Assembly: GCF_014779795.1 (NCBI RefSeq)
Contig: NZ_JACXZS010000001.1
Span: 310,001 to 374,000, forward strand
Direction of reading: 5' to 3'
Source of the DNA: Microbacterium helvum
GTDB taxonomy: Bacteria > Actinomycetota > Actinomycetes > Actinomycetales > Microbacteriaceae
DNA length: 64,000 nt
The notes below the pieces were generated by a model. The model saw only the letters and a program-made list of their open reading frames with translations. It was not told the origin of the DNA and made no database searches. Each line of letters begins with the position of its first letter. Position 1 is the stretch's first letter. Positions 42,072 through 51,273 of the stretch are shown piece after piece. The position numbers were made by a program, and so were the translations under genes.

Positions 42072-42117
42072 TCCCCGCACGATGCGGCGGCAGTCGCTCG
42101 GGGGCGAGAATGGTCGG

Positions 42118-42675
42118 ATGAGACTGCTCGTCGCCGCCCTCGAATCAGAGCTCGTCGCCTTCGAAGCGGAGCTGCCCGGCTTCACGAGGCTCGTCACGGG
42201 CCCGGGCAAGCTGCAGGCCACCTACGCGCTCACGCGCGCGCTGGATGCCGCGCCCTACGACGAGATCGTGGTGGTCGGCACCGCGGGCGCGATCGATGCC
42301 CGGCTGGAGGCATCCGTCTACGAGATCTCGGCGGCGATCCAGCACGACGTGACCGACATCGACGGCATCGTTGGTCAGCACGTCTCGCTGCCGAGCCGTA
42401 TCGAGATCGCCGGCGAGGGTGTCACCATCGCCACCGGCGACCACTTCGTCGACGACGCCGAGGCGGTGGCCGTCATCCGGCCCCTCGGCGCGGGACTCGT
42501 CGACATGGAGACGTACGCGTACATCTGGGTGGCCGAGCGTTTCGGCGTGCCGATCCGCGTGCTCAAGGCCGTATCGGATCGTGCCCAGGACGGCGCGATC
42601 ACCGACTGGCACGCCGCCGTCGCCGCCTGCAGCCACCAGCTGCGCGACCGCATCCGCGACGACTACGGCGTCTGA
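42118..42675 (+). CDS. Nucleosidase (MTA/SAH nucleosidase-like, phosphorylase superfamily)
   Basis: The ATG at 42118 gives 185 residues, shorter than the usual 230 of MtnN. Recognisable parts are an N-terminal MRLLVAALESELVAF, the VTGPGKLQATYALTRAL segment, VVVGTAGAID and the ligand-binding GLVDMETYAY with the catalytic Glu; ISDR-like VSDRAQDG provides the catalytic Asp. The protein probably cleaves methylthioadenosine or adenosylhomocysteine. GAGAAT lies 6 nt before the ATG. A 15-bp stem overlaps the stop codon. Confidence 0.83.
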   Translation: MRLLVAALESELVAFEAELPGFTRLVTGPGKLQATYALTRALDAAPYDEIVVVGTAGAIDARLEASVYEISAAIQHDVTDIDGIVGQHVSLPSRIEIAGEGVTIATGDHFVDDAEAVAVIRPLGAGLVDMETYAYIWVAERFGVPIRVLKAVSDRAQDGAITDWHAAVAACSHQLRDRIRDDYGV

Positions 42676-42704
42676 TCCCGCCCTGCACTGCGGGACCAGA
42701 CGCC
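42667..42704. terminator. Terminator hairpin overlapping the nucleosidase stop codon
   Basis: GGCGTCTGATCCCGC (42667-42681) pairs with GCGGGACCAGACGCC (42690-42704) with one mismatch. A second small stem (CGCCC-CTCA-GGGCG), preceded by GGATGCC, follows at about 42718. It lies between convergent genes. Confidence 0.65.
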
Positions 42705-42731
42705 GGCGAGTGGATGCCGCCCCTCAGGGCG

Positions 42732-43580
42732 TCATGACACCCACTGCGTCTTCGGCCAGGTGAGGGCGGCGAGCGCCGCCTGTCCTGACAGCGAAGGGTG
42801 GAAGTAGTCCCGCGTCGAGATCTCGGACTTCACGAAGGCGTAGTTCGCGACCGCGCCGCCGTCGTAGCGGCACTTCGCCGTCGCCGCGCACGCCTCAGAC
42901 AGCGCCTGGTTGAACTCGTTCACCCGCTGCTGCACGGCCGCGCGACGCTGCACATCGGCCGTCGCGGTGCTCGTCGGGTTCGCGAGCATCGACTTGCAGG
43001 TTCCCAGGATCGCCCAGATGAACCGCGCGGTGCTGCTGCCCTTGTTGAGGTCGTACATCCGCTGGAGGTTCGGGATGCTGGCGACGAAGATCTCGGGCGA
43101 CGATGGGCCGGCTGCGAGCGAGGCGAGGGCCGCCAGCACGTTGGCCTTGAACGTCGCGGTCGCCGTCATGCCGGCGACCGTGGTGGTGCACGCGTCGTTC
43201 GCTCCGATCTCGATCGTGACGTACTGCGCCCCTTGTGCGACGGCCTTCTGCGCCTGTGCGGGCAGCGCCGCTGAGGCGGCGCCCGAGACCGCGTCGTTGT
43301 ACGGCACCAGTGCGGTCGCGCCGGCGGCTCGCAGCCGCAGATAGTGGGAATTGACCGTGGTCGTCGAGCCGGTGGACCAGCTGTTGGCGGGACAGGCGGT
43401 CAGGCTCGAGCACGTCATCGCCGCCTGTGAGATCGAGTCGCCGAGGGCTGCCATGCGGACGATCTGCGCCGGCGGCGGTGCAGCGTTCGCGGCGGAGGCC
43501 GAGGCGAGCGTCCCGGCGAGGAGAAGCGCGGATGCCGCGAACGCGGCGAGGGCGCGGCGCGCCCGGGTGGAAGTGTGCAC
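42732..43580 (-). CDS. Secreted SGNH/GDSL hydrolase
   Basis: The GTG at 43580 gives 282 residues with a clear signal peptide (R7-R9 then AAFAASALLLAGTLASASA) ending near residue 33. The SGNH blocks are GDSIS at 47-51 with nucleophile S49, GANDA, and a late DYFHPS with the catalytic Asp and His. Four or more cysteines suggest disulfide bonds outside the cell. It likely hydrolyses lipid or carbohydrate esters, as in the SGNH family of extracellular lipases. A longer frame upstream lacks a signal peptide at its start. Confidence 0.87.
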   Translation of the reverse strand: MHTSTRARRALAAFAASALLLAGTLASASAANAAPPPAQIVRMAALGDSISQAAMTCSSLTACPANSWSTGSTTTVNSHYLRLRAAGATALVPYNDAVSGAASAALPAQAQKAVAQGAQYVTIEIGANDACTTTVAGMTATATFKANVLAALASLAAGPSSPEIFVASIPNLQRMYDLNKGSSTARFIWAILGTCKSMLANPTSTATADVQRRAAVQQRVNEFNQALSEACAATAKCRYDGGAVANYAFVKSEISTRDYFHPSLSGQAALAALTWPKTQWVS

Positions 43581-43693
43581 AGTCGACTCCGTACGTCGTC
43601 GTGACGGGTGAAGGCGCGGCAGGCGGCCGCGGCCGGAGTGTGACCGGCGGTTCGGGCGGGATCGCGTGTCCCCCAGGATGCGATCTGCCGCGT

Positions 43694-43721
43694 ACAATAC
43701 ACCCGCGTATCCGGCCCGCAA
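43694..43721 (-). promoter_or_regulatory. Promoter candidate for the SGNH hydrolase
   Basis: On the minus strand TTGCGG (43721-43716) and TATTGT (43699-43694) are 16 bp apart. The leader would be about 105 nt. The interval 43581-43773 holds no other recognisable feature. Confidence 0.45.
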
Positions 43722-43773
43722 CAGTGGGAGTTCTCCCGGTGGCGGTCGGCCGGCCGATGTGCTGAGTGGCCGC

Positions 43774-46700
43774 TCAGCCGGGGACGACCGCGCCCTGGCT
43801 GATCACACTCGGTCCCTGCGGGGTCGCCTCGACGACGAGCTGGGCCGGCAGCTGCTCCTTCATGGCCGCGACGTGGCTGATCAGCCCCACCGTGCGTCCG
43901 CCCTGACGCAATTCATCCAGCGTGCGCATCGCCAGGTCGAGCGTCTCGTCGTCGAGCGAGCCGAAGCCCTCGTCGACGAACAGCGTGTCGAGGCGAACAC
44001 CGCCGGCCCGCGCGGTGACGACCTCGGCGAGTCCGAGTGCCAGCGCGAGCGACGCGAGGAACGTCTCGCCGCCCGACAGCGACTGCGCGGGGCGCGCCTG
44101 ACCGGTGAAGGCGTCGAGGATCTCGAGGCCGAGTCCCGACGCGGCGCCTCGTGCCGCACGTGCGTCGGTGTGCTGCAGTCGGTAGCGCCCCGACGACATG
44201 TCGGACAGCCGGTTGTTGGCCGCCGCGACGATCTCTTCGAGTTCGGCCGCGAGGACGAAGGTCTCGAGATCCATCTTCATCGTGTTGGGCGCGCGTCCCG
44301 CCAGCGTGTCGGCCAGGCGAGTGATCGCGGCCGCGTCGTCTGCGCGTGCGCCGATTCCCGCGCAGGCATCGTCGATCTGCAGCCCGAGGTCGCGCAGTCC
44401 TGACACCAGGGTCCGCGCGCGGTGTTCGACATCGAGGGCGGCTGTGCGAGCCTCGTCGGCTGCCGTGAGCGCAGCCTGCGACTGCGCCGTGTCGATCGGC
44501 TCGTCCGGCGCGCCGGCGAGCTCCAGTTCGAGCTCGAGCACGCGGGCCCGTGTCGCGGTGAGCTGCGCTTCATGCGCGGCGACGCGGTCGGCGATCGCGG
44601 TCACGACCTCGGGCGGGCGCAGCGCTGCCGTAGCGGCATCGACGCCGGCGAACGGCGAGGCGTCCACACGCAGATCGAGATCGACGCGGGCGGTCTCGTA
44701 CGACGCGGCGGCGCGCGCCGCCTCGTCGCGGGCGCGGAGCGCCGCGCGCGCGGCCTCGCGCACCGCCGTGGCGTGCGCGACACGTTCCGCCACCGTCGAG
44801 TACGGCCCACGGGCGTCGTCGACCGCGCGTCGCATCGCCTCGATCGTGACGCCGAGCGCGGCGACCCTGGTGCGCGCGGCCGCGAGCGCCTCGGCGAGCA
44901 CGGTGCGCGATGCCTCGGCCTCGGCGTCCAGCTCTGCCAGCTGTGCACGCTGCACCGCGATGGCGTCGCGACGGGCGGCGGCCTGCTCAGCGGCCGCGAC
45001 CTCGTCCGCCGCTGTCTGCAGCTGCGCCTGCAGCGCCTCGACGGTCTCACCGCCTGCCCGCGCGGCGGCATCGGCGTGGCTCTCGCGCGCGATGCGCGCC
45101 GCATCGGACGCGGTGCGCTCGGCAGCGGACGCGGAGTCGCGCTCGGCCTCGGCCTCGGCCAGGAGCTCGTCGGTGACGGGCTCGTCCGACGGGGCTGCGG
45201 GACTCGGGTGTTCGAGGGCGCCGCATACGGCGCACGCCTGTCCGTCGACCAGATGGGTGGCGAGCTCGCCCGCGTAGCCGTCGAGGCGGCGCTGCAGGAG
45301 CGCGGCGACGCGGGCCGCCGTGCTCGCCGCGACGCCGGCGGCGTCGCGATGCGCCTGCTCGGCAGCCTGTCGTGCCACAGCCAGACGCACGGCGTCTTCG
45401 GCGGCGACGAGACGCCCTGCGATCTCGGCCTGGCGCGCACGGGCCGGCTCGAGGAGGGCCGCCTGCTCACGCGCCGCCGCGAGTTCTGCGTCGAGTCGGT
45501 CGAGCTCTGCGGGCACCGCCTCGCGCTGGGCGTCGAGCGCGACCACATCGCCTTCCAGGCGCACGACGTCGGATGACGCCCGGGTGTGCTCGGCCACGTG
45601 CGCGGCCAGCTCGCTCTCTTGTGCGGCGGCCGCCGCCCAGATCGCGAGGTCGCCGGTGAGCTGCTCGACGAGTGCGGCGAGCCCGGCGTCGGATTCGCGC
45701 GCCGAGCCGGCCACGCCGTCGGAGCCGGTGGGGTCATGGGACCCGGCCACACCATCGGACGCGGTGACGCCGTCCGGATCTGCGCCGCTGTCCGAATCGG
45801 CGCTGTGCGCCGTGCGGCGCCACGCGGCGTCCGCGGCTGCCTGTGCGGCGGCGGCGGTCGCCGCGAGTTCGCCGGCTCGACGCGCGGCGTCGAGCGGAGC
45901 GCGCAGCGCCTCGGCGGCGCGCGCCTCGGCGAGGACGACGCGGTCGGTGCTGATGCTCGCGGCCGCGTCTTCGAGGGTCGACAGTGTCGCACGCGCCCGT
46001 GCGAGATCGCTCTGCGACTTGGCCAGTGCGACGAGCGCTGCATGTGCGGCCTCAGCCGCGCGTCGAGCGGTCTCGGCCGCGTCGCGATCGCGGGACGCGG
46101 TGTCGAGTCGGTACGCGGCCCGCTGCCCGGCCAGCTCGACAGCGGCGCGCCGACCGGCGAGATCGCGCGTGGACCCGGTCGCTGCGAGGTCGGCCGAAGC
46201 GGCCGTGCCGGGCGCCGCCGGATCGGAACTCGCTGCGCCGCCCGCGACTGCCGCCGCCGGCTCCCCCGGTGCCCCCTGCGTGGCCGGTGCGTCGTGCGTG
46301 GCCGGTGCGTCGTGCGTGTCCAGGCCGTTCGCCGAGATGAGCCGCTCGGCCTGGTCGAGCAGAGTCCGGGCGCGCTCGCCCAGAGCCTCGACCTCGTGCT
46401 GTGCCTGCTTGCTGCGCTCGGCCAGCGCGCGCGTGTACTCCTCATACCGGCGCGTGCCGAACAGCGCGCGCAGCAGCGACTGCCGCTCGCCGCCGGAGGC
46501 GAGCAGGAACCGCGAGAACTTGTTCTGCGCGAGCAGGATCACCTGCTGGAACTGCTGTGCGTTGAGGCCCAGCACCTCGTCGAGAAGCAGTCCGACGTCG
46601 CGGGGACGCGCCGCGCGGCCGATCCATTCCCCGTCGACGAGCTCCTCGAGTTCGGCCCGGGTGGGCTCGGCGGTGAGTCCGCCGCCACGCCGCGCGGGGC

Positions 46701-46998
46701 GCTGATACTCGGGCGCACGCGTGACGCGCCACCGACGATCGCCCACCGTGAATTCCAGGCGCACCTCGGTCGGGTCCTCGGGCTCGCAGTAGTCGCTGCG
46801 CAGCCGTTTGTCGCCGGAGTCGTAGCGCGGCACACTGCCGTACAGCGCGAAGCACACGCCGTCCAGGATGCTCGACTTGCCCGCGCCCGTGCGTCCCGTG
46901 ATGAGGAAGATGCCGTCCCGCTCGAACGCGTCGAAGTCGACCGTCTGGGACTCCCGGAACGGACCGAAGCCGGTCAGCTCCAGCCGATGCAGTCTCAT
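43774..46998 (-). CDS. sbcC: Exonuclease SbcC (Rad50-like ATPase subunit)
   Basis: SbcC is the SMC-like ATPase that, with SbcD, cuts DNA hairpins and ends. The 1074-residue protein has Walker A GRTGAGKS at 35-42, two long Ala/Arg/Glu coiled-coil arms, a zinc hook CAVC near 587-590, the signature [20 protein letters not shown] and Walker [14 protein letters not shown] near 1000. Two low-complexity inserts interrupt the first coil: around 229-265 ([15 protein letters not shown]) and 400-430 ([12 protein letters not shown]). The sbcD gene overlaps its start by 4 bp. Confidence 0.94.
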   Translation of the reverse strand: MRLHRLELTGFGPFRESQTVDFDAFERDGIFLITGRTGAGKSSILDGVCFALYGSVPRYDSGDKRLRSDYCEPEDPTEVRLEFTVGDRRWRVTRAPEYQRPARRGGGLTAEPTRAELEELVDGEWIGRAARPRDVGLLLDEVLGLNAQQFQQVILLAQNKFSRFLLASGGERQSLLRALFGTRRYEEYTRALAERSKQAQHEVEALGERARTLLDQAERLISANGLDTHDAPATHDAPATQGAPGEPAAAVAGGAASSDPAAPGTAASADLAATGSTRDLAGRRAAVELAGQRAAYRLDTASRDRDAAETARRAAEAAHAALVALAKSQSDLARARATLSTLEDAAASISTDRVVLAEARAAEALRAPLDAARRAGELAATAAAAQAAADAAWRRTAHSADSDSGADPDGVTASDGVAGSHDPTGSDGVAGSARESDAGLAALVEQLTGDLAIWAAAAAQESELAAHVAEHTRASSDVVRLEGDVVALDAQREAVPAELDRLDAELAAAREQAALLEPARARQAEIAGRLVAAEDAVRLAVARQAAEQAHRDAAGVAASTAARVAALLQRRLDGYAGELATHLVDGQACAVCGALEHPSPAAPSDEPVTDELLAEAEAERDSASAAERTASDAARIARESHADAAARAGGETVEALQAQLQTAADEVAAAEQAAARRDAIAVQRAQLAELDAEAEASRTVLAEALAAARTRVAALGVTIEAMRRAVDDARGPYSTVAERVAHATAVREAARAALRARDEAARAAASYETARVDLDLRVDASPFAGVDAATAALRPPEVVTAIADRVAAHEAQLTATRARVLELELELAGAPDEPIDTAQSQAALTAADEARTAALDVEHRARTLVSGLRDLGLQIDDACAGIGARADDAAAITRLADTLAGRAPNTMKMDLETFVLAAELEEIVAAANNRLSDMSSGRYRLQHTDARAARGAASGLGLEILDAFTGQARPAQSLSGGETFLASLALALGLAEVVTARAGGVRLDTLFVDEGFGSLDDETLDLAMRTLDELRQGGRTVGLISHVAAMKEQLPAQLVVEATPQGPSVISQGAVVPG

Positions 46999-48143
46999 GC
47001 GGTCGCCTCCGCGCGGACCCGCTCGTCGAGCAACTCGCGCACGAGCTCGGTCTCACGGCGCGTCGCCCCCTCGCCGTCGCGCACATGGGCGAGGAAGGCG
47101 TCGACGAGCTCGGCGTCGCTGCCCGCGCTGCGCACCCTCTCGGCGTAGGTCCGCGGGGCGTCGACGCGGCTCACGGGCGGCGCGTGCCGCACCTCGGCGC
47201 AGAACGGGAATCGCGCCAGCAGGCGCCGCATCGGATCGCGCTGCGGCAGCGCATCCGTGTACTCGGCACGGACCCAGTCGCCCTCGTGCGCCGCGAACCG
47301 CTCGTCGGCGAGCAGCTCGTCCAGGGTCGCGGTCAGCGTCGTGAGGGCGCGCGGCACAGGCAGCGGCATCCATTCGACATCTCCGAGCCCGTCGGCCCCC
47401 AGCTCGACGAGCCACGAACCGCGGGGCTTGTGGCCCTCGTCGAAGCTGTAATGCAGCGGCGCCCCCGCGTATCGCACGTGCGGAGCGAGCTGCTGCCGGC
47501 CATGGATGTGCCCGAGCGCCATGTAGTCGACACCGTCGAACGTCGAAAGCGGCACGATGTCGAGCCCGCCCTGCTGGATGTCGCGCTCGAGGTGCGGCGT
47601 GGGCTCGACGCCGGCGGCGAAGCAGTGCGCGATCGCCACCGTGCGCCCGCCGCGCGCCGTGGCGTCGCCGCGCACGAGGCGCATCGCGTGCTCGAGGACA
47701 TCGGCCTGCGAACGGACGCCCGGCCACTGCGCCCGCATCAGCACCGGCTCGAGGAAAGGGATGCCGTAGATGTGGACGGGTCCGTCCTCATCCGAGACCG
47801 TCACCGGGGTGCCGATGGACCCGGGGTCGGTGAGGACGTGCACGCCGTCACGCAGGAGTGCGGACTGGAATCCGAGGCGCGCCGCCGAGTCGTGGTTGCC
47901 GCTGGTCACCACGACCGTCGCACCGGCGTCGGCGATGCCGCGCAGCGCGTCCGAGAGCAGGGTGTACGCGCCCGCGGCGGGCGTGGCCGAGTCGAACACG
48001 TCGCCGGCGACGATCACGACGTCGACATCGCGATCGCGGACCTGCGCGATCAGCGCCTCGAGCACGCCACGCAGCGCATCGAGCGTGGCGTGGCCGTGGA
48101 ACGACCGCCCGATGTGCCAGTCCGAGGTGTGCAGGATCCGCAT
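46995..48143 (-). CDS. sbcD: Exonuclease SbcD (Mre11-like nuclease subunit)
   Basis: The metallophosphoesterase motifs are intact: HTSDWHIG at 5-12, VIVAGDVFDSA, VVTSGNHDSAARL, a later AIAHCFAAG and ALGHIHGRQQL. The length of 382 residues and the C-terminal capping region match SbcD. It starts the sbcDC operon, overlapping sbcC by 4 bp. TACCGT lies 6 nt before the ATG, so the operon mRNA is probably leaderless. Confidence 0.94.
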   Translation of the reverse strand: MRILHTSDWHIGRSFHGHATLDALRGVLEALIAQVRDRDVDVVIVAGDVFDSATPAAGAYTLLSDALRGIADAGATVVVTSGNHDSAARLGFQSALLRDGVHVLTDPGSIGTPVTVSDEDGPVHIYGIPFLEPVLMRAQWPGVRSQADVLEHAMRLVRGDATARGGRTVAIAHCFAAGVEPTPHLERDIQQGGLDIVPLSTFDGVDYMALGHIHGRQQLAPHVRYAGAPLHYSFDEGHKPRGSWLVELGADGLGDVEWMPLPVPRALTTLTATLDELLADERFAAHEGDWVRAEYTDALPQRDPMRRLLARFPFCAEVRHAPPVSRVDAPRTYAERVRSAGSDAELVDAFLAHVRDGEGATRRETELVRELLDERVRAEATA

Positions 48144-48149
48144 GCAGCC

Positions 48150-48155
48150 ACGGTA
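48150..48155 (-). promoter_or_regulatory. -10 element (TACCGT) for leaderless sbcD
   Basis: TACCGT on the minus strand lies 6 nt before the ATG at 48143. Confidence 0.4.
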
Positions 48156-48271
48156 CGTTCGGGCTCCGACATCCTCGCCGAGGCAGGCCGCGCAGACGCC
48201 GATCGCCCGCCGCCAGCGACACGACCGGCGGTGCGCGGCCCTGCGCGCGCACGACGGACGTATCGTGGAAC

Positions 48272-48832
48272 ATGGCGCTCACCCCGGAACCGGCCCCGCT
48301 GGCCACCGTCGTCGCCCTCGTCGGCGCCGACAGCGACGAGCTGCTGAGCGGCCTCGCGGATGTGCCGGCGCTCGTCGCCCTCTCGCTGCGCGACGCGCAG
48401 CCCGCCGCTGCCGCGCATGTGGTCGCATCCGTTTCACTGCCGTACGTCGTCCATGACGCCGATCCGCTCGTGCACGTCGCGGCGGCCTGGGTGGAGCTCT
48501 ACGAGGAGCGTGCGACGCTCGGCTCTCTCGACGCCGAGGTCGAGGCCCTGCTGACGCTGTTCGCCGCCGGCGAGGCGGTCATGCCCGATTACTATCTCGT
48601 CGCCGGCCCCGAGGCGATCGAAGGGACCTGGCGGCACTGGTGGCTCGGCGCGCTGGCGCACCACGCACCCTCGCGCGTGCTGCCGGTCGAGGCGTCCGGT
48701 GCCGCCGTGCGCGCACGGCTGCGCGCGCTCCCTGCTTCGCGGCCCTGGCCCGCCCCGTCGTCGTGGCTGCCCGGCGTGCGTTTCGACATCCCCGATCGCG
48801 TCGGCCTGCGCGATCAGCCCGGCGCCGCCTGA
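48272..48832 (+). CDS. Hypothetical protein
   Basis: The 186-residue protein begins MALTPEPAPLATVVALV and has no motif I recognise. It is Ala/Leu/Val-rich but not membrane-like, and contains a PDYYLVAGPEAIEGTWRHWW segment and a Pro/Trp-rich C-terminus (ASRPWPAPSSWLPGVRFD). Codon use matches the neighbours. The ATG at 48272 follows TATCGT at 5 nt. The alpha/beta hydrolase gene follows after 1 bp, so the two are probably functionally linked. Confidence 0.75.
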   Translation: MALTPEPAPLATVVALVGADSDELLSGLADVPALVALSLRDAQPAAAAHVVASVSLPYVVHDADPLVHVAAAWVELYEERATLGSLDAEVEALLTLFAAGEAVMPDYYLVAGPEAIEGTWRHWWLGALAHHAPSRVLPVEASGAAVRARLRALPASRPWPAPSSWLPGVRFDIPDRVGLRDQPGAA

Positions 48833-48833
48833 C

Positions 48834-49568
48834 ATGGCGCCGGTGGAACGGTTCGCGCACGCGGGCGCCACGGTCGTCGTGGAGCGCACCGGGCACGGCA
48901 CGCCGGTGTACGTCCTCGTCCACGGGATCGGCATGGGGCGCAGTGTGTTCGGCGACCTCATCCGGCACCTGCACGACGGTGAGGTCGTCGCGGTCGACCT
49001 GCCGGGGTACGGCGAGGCGCCGGAACCCGCGCGCGTGCTGACGATGGAGCGCACGGCCGACCTCCTGGCGGCGTTCCTGCGCGAGCGCGTGGGCCGCCCT
49101 GTCGTCGTCGTCGGACATTCCATGGGCGCGCAGGTCGCGCTCGAAGTGGCGGTGCGGCACGCCGCGACCGTCTCGCACCTGGTTCTCGTCGGGCCGACCG
49201 TCGATCCGTCCGCCCGGACCGCACCGCGTCAGCTGTGGCGGCTGCTGCGCGACATCGCCGTGGAGAGTCCCCGCGTGATCGGCCGCGGGACGCGGGAGTA
49301 CGTGCGCGCGGGGCCCCGCCTGCGCGCGAAGTTCCGCGCGATGCTCGTGCACCGCCCCGAGAAGGTGCTGCACCGGGCGCAGGCCCCCGCGCTCGTGATC
49401 CGCGGCGAGGACGACCTGGTCGCGCCCCGCGCCTGGTGCCGGCGCGTGGCCGAGGGGCTGCCGCGCGGGCGCCTCGTCGAGATCGCGGGGCACGGTCACG
49501 AGACGATGATCAGGGATGCCGCACCCGCCGCGCGCCTGATCCGCGCGTTCGCGCACGACAGCGGGTGA
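48834..49568 (+). CDS. Alpha/beta hydrolase
   Basis: The 244-residue protein has the oxyanion segment YVLVHGIGMGRS, the elbow VVVGHSMGAQVAL with the nucleophile near 95, an acid in RGEDDLVAP and a late histidine in GHGHETMI. A short cap lies between about 125 and 175. The substrate is unknown. The start ATG at 48834 is 1 bp after the stop of the preceding hypothetical gene. Confidence 0.88.
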   Translation: MAPVERFAHAGATVVVERTGHGTPVYVLVHGIGMGRSVFGDLIRHLHDGEVVAVDLPGYGEAPEPARVLTMERTADLLAAFLRERVGRPVVVVGHSMGAQVALEVAVRHAATVSHLVLVGPTVDPSARTAPRQLWRLLRDIAVESPRVIGRGTREYVRAGPRLRAKFRAMLVHRPEKVLHRAQAPALVIRGEDDLVAPRAWCRRVAEGLPRGRLVEIAGHGHETMIRDAAPAARLIRAFAHDSG

Positions 49569-49675
49569 GTGCCGCGGCGGCTGCCGGGTGGCGGCGGATT
49601 CCTGCCATCCCGGACCCTGCCGGCAATGTCGGAACCCCCTCGTAGGTTGGCACTGTCGAACCAACGGAGGAAACC

Positions 49676-49915
49676 ATGTTCGCTGTATTCGCCGCCGAAC
49701 AGCAGTACCACCACGACACCCGCACGAGGGAGCAGGAGCGCCTGATCCTGGCCGCCATCCGCGAGCGCTCCACCCCCGTGCCGGCGCTCGGCGGAACCAT
49801 CGCCCCGAGCCGTCGGCACGGCGCGACGCCGGTCCGCCCGCAGCGCGCCGCGTGGCCGCGACCGATCGGGGTGCACGCGCACGACGACGCCGGCGCGAAC
49901 TGCGTGCTCGCCTAA
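49676..49915 (+). CDS. Small hypothetical protein
   Basis: This 79-residue protein begins MFAVFAAEQQYHHDTRTREQ and has a basic, Pro/Arg-rich C-terminal half with several histidines. It has a strong ribosome site (ACGGAGGAAACC) immediately before the ATG, which supports expression. The preceding CCCCCTCGTAGGTTGGCACTG contains a possible TAGGTT -10. Its stop overlaps the stop of the convergent gene by 4 bp. The function is unknown. Confidence 0.7.
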   Translation: MFAVFAAEQQYHHDTRTREQERLILAAIRERSTPVPALGGTIAPSRRHGATPVRPQRAAWPRPIGVHAHDDAGANCVLA

Positions 49916-50385
49916 GCCGGCGCGTTCTCGTCGCGCTGCGGGGGCTCCGAGTTCTCGTCGGCGTCGCCCGCAGAGATCTGACGGGCGAGCTCATCGAGCT
50001 CCGCGCCCGACACGTCGACGCCCACCTGCCCCAACCGCTCGCGCAGGACATGCACGATGCGATCGGCGGGAGCGGTGCCGGTGTCCTGCCGCGTCTGCGC
50101 CACGACGCCGGTGATCGTCTCCAGCTCGGCCGGATCGTCGCGAGACAAGCCCGGAAGGCGGTCGTCTTGCGACGCGTCCAGAGGCTGCTCGCTCGTGCGC
50201 GCGTCGGCCGTGTCCATGCCGTCGCCCTCCGCCACGCCGTCGCCCTCCGCCGCGTCGGCGTGCGGCCGCGGGTCCCGGATGACACCGACCCCCACCGCCT
50301 CATGATCCGGCTGGTCGCCGCCCGGAGCAGAGCGTCCGGTCGTGCGTCCCTCCGCGTGGTCAGGGCTGCTGTCCGTCACCGTCAC
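49912..50385 (-). CDS. Acidic hypothetical protein
   Basis: The 157-residue protein is acidic and polar throughout. The first 90 residues are low-complexity (Asp, Glu, Gly, Pro), and a likely folded or helical part follows at 88-140 (DRIVHVLRERLGQVGVDVSG then ELDELARQISAGDAD). It overlaps the upstream 76-residue acidic gene by 4 bp, so they form a two-gene operon. I do not recognise a family. Confidence 0.68.
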   Translation of the reverse strand: MTVTDSSPDHAEGRTTGRSAPGGDQPDHEAVGVGVIRDPRPHADAAEGDGVAEGDGMDTADARTSEQPLDASQDDRLPGLSRDDPAELETITGVVAQTRQDTGTAPADRIVHVLRERLGQVGVDVSGAELDELARQISAGDADENSEPPQRDENAPA

Positions 50386-50612
50386 GGCTCTTCCCCTCTC
50401 TCGGCGGCCATGTCCGGGTCGGTGCCGCGTCGTGCCGCCTCGCCCTCGACCGGGTCGTCAGGCTGCAGCGCGGCATCCGTCAGCAGGTCCGCGTCCGCGT
50501 CCGCGTCTGCGGTGCGCTCGCGCGACTCCTGGTCGTCCACCCGTTCCCAGCCGCCTGCCGGAGCGGCGTCGACCACACCCTCGGGAAGGTCCTCGGATCG
50601 ATCGCGTTGCAT
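50382..50612 (-). CDS. Small acidic hypothetical protein
   Basis: The 76-residue protein begins MQRDRSEDLPEGVVDAAPAG and is strongly acidic, with TADADADADLLTDAALQPDD in the middle. The DADADLL segment recurs in the acidic protein encoded at 60250-60462, which hints at a family. GAGGAGCAGTC before the ATG contains a good Shine-Dalgarno. It is probably intrinsically disordered; the function is unknown. Confidence 0.65.
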   Translation of the reverse strand: MQRDRSEDLPEGVVDAAPAGGWERVDDQESRERTADADADADLLTDAALQPDDPVEGEAARRGTDPDMAAERGEEP

Positions 50613-50706
50613 GACTGCTCCTCTCGTCGACCTCCAGGGTCGGGCCCGCAGGCGCGGGACGACACGGGGTTGACAAGAGCGGTCAGTGCCTCGTCAGAAG
50701 ACGCGG

Positions 50707-51000
50707 TCAGGCGCGCGCGTTGAGGATGCCGCGGTGCGAGGGGTTCTCGTCGAACCAATCGGCGACGTACCAGCAGACCGGGATCACCTTGCGGTCGCCA
50801 CTGCTCTCCAGCTCGGCGACCGCCCGTCCGACCAGCTCGCCGGCGTAGCCGTGCCCGCGGAAGGTGGGGACGGTGTACGCGCGGGTCATGGCGACGGTCC
50901 GGCCGTCGTCGCGGTAGTCGAGGATGCTCACGAGGTCGTCGCCGCGGTGCAAGGTGTACCGCGAGGCGTCCGGCTCGTTCGCGAAACGCAGCTCGTTCAC
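50707..51000 (-). CDS. GNAT-family N-acetyltransferase (NATD1-like)
   Basis: From the GTG at 51000 the protein has 97 residues, the usual size of these mini-acetyltransferases. It has RYTLHRGDDLVSILDYRDD, then TRAYTVPTFRGHGYAGELVGRAV with the acetyl-CoA-binding R-G-H-G-Y-A, and VIPVCWYVADWFDENPSHR at the end. The substrate is unknown. TACCCT (51012-51007) lies 6 nt before this GTG, which supports it over a longer start at 51063 whose extra 21 residues are not family-like. Confidence 0.83.
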   Translation of the reverse strand: MNELRFANEPDASRYTLHRGDDLVSILDYRDDGRTVAMTRAYTVPTFRGHGYAGELVGRAVAELESSGDRKVIPVCWYVADWFDENPSHRGILNARA

Positions 51001-51134
51001 CCGCACAGGGTACGCCCGGGCGGGCACAGCAGGGCGCACCACGACGGATGTCGCGGTGATCACTCAGGCGCCCCCGCCCCGGGTTGAGCAAACTGTCACA
51101 TTCCGACACGATCGAGCCGCGGCATCCGGGCGAT

Positions 51135-51164
51135 TTGACGTATTCCGACAAAGTCGGTCATAAT
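51135..51164 (+). promoter_or_regulatory. Strong promoter with palindromic operator before the leader peptide
   Basis: TTGACG (51135-51140) and CATAAT (51159-51164) are 18 bp apart, the best hexamer pair in the window. The spacer contains the perfect inverted repeat CCGAC-AAA-GTCGG (51145-51157). A matching half TTCCGACA lies at about 51093. The predicted start site coincides with the ATG at 51172. Confidence 0.7.
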
Positions 51165-51171
51165 CGGCCTC

Positions 51172-51273
51172 ATGACTGACAACGCGCATTCTCTGTCCGC
51201 CCGGGAGGCGAACAGGACTGCCGGCATGATGATGGCCGGCCGCGCTGTCATGTGTTGTCGAATGTGCCACTAG
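51172..51273 (+). CDS. Cys-rich leader peptide candidate
   Basis: A 33-codon ORF begins MTDNAHSLSAREANRTAG and ends MMMAGRAVMCCRMCH. Three of the last six residues are Cys (C28, C29, C32), preceded by an R-A-V segment. Actinobacteria use short Cys-containing leader peptides ahead of sulfur-related genes, often on leaderless mRNA, and this ORF fits that pattern: its ATG is 7 nt after a strong -10. No sulfur-assimilation gene follows directly; the next gene is an orphan winged-helix protein, 218 bp downstream. The ORF could also be a small protein in its own right. Confidence 0.6.
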   Translation: MTDNAHSLSAREANRTAGMMMAGRAVMCCRMCH

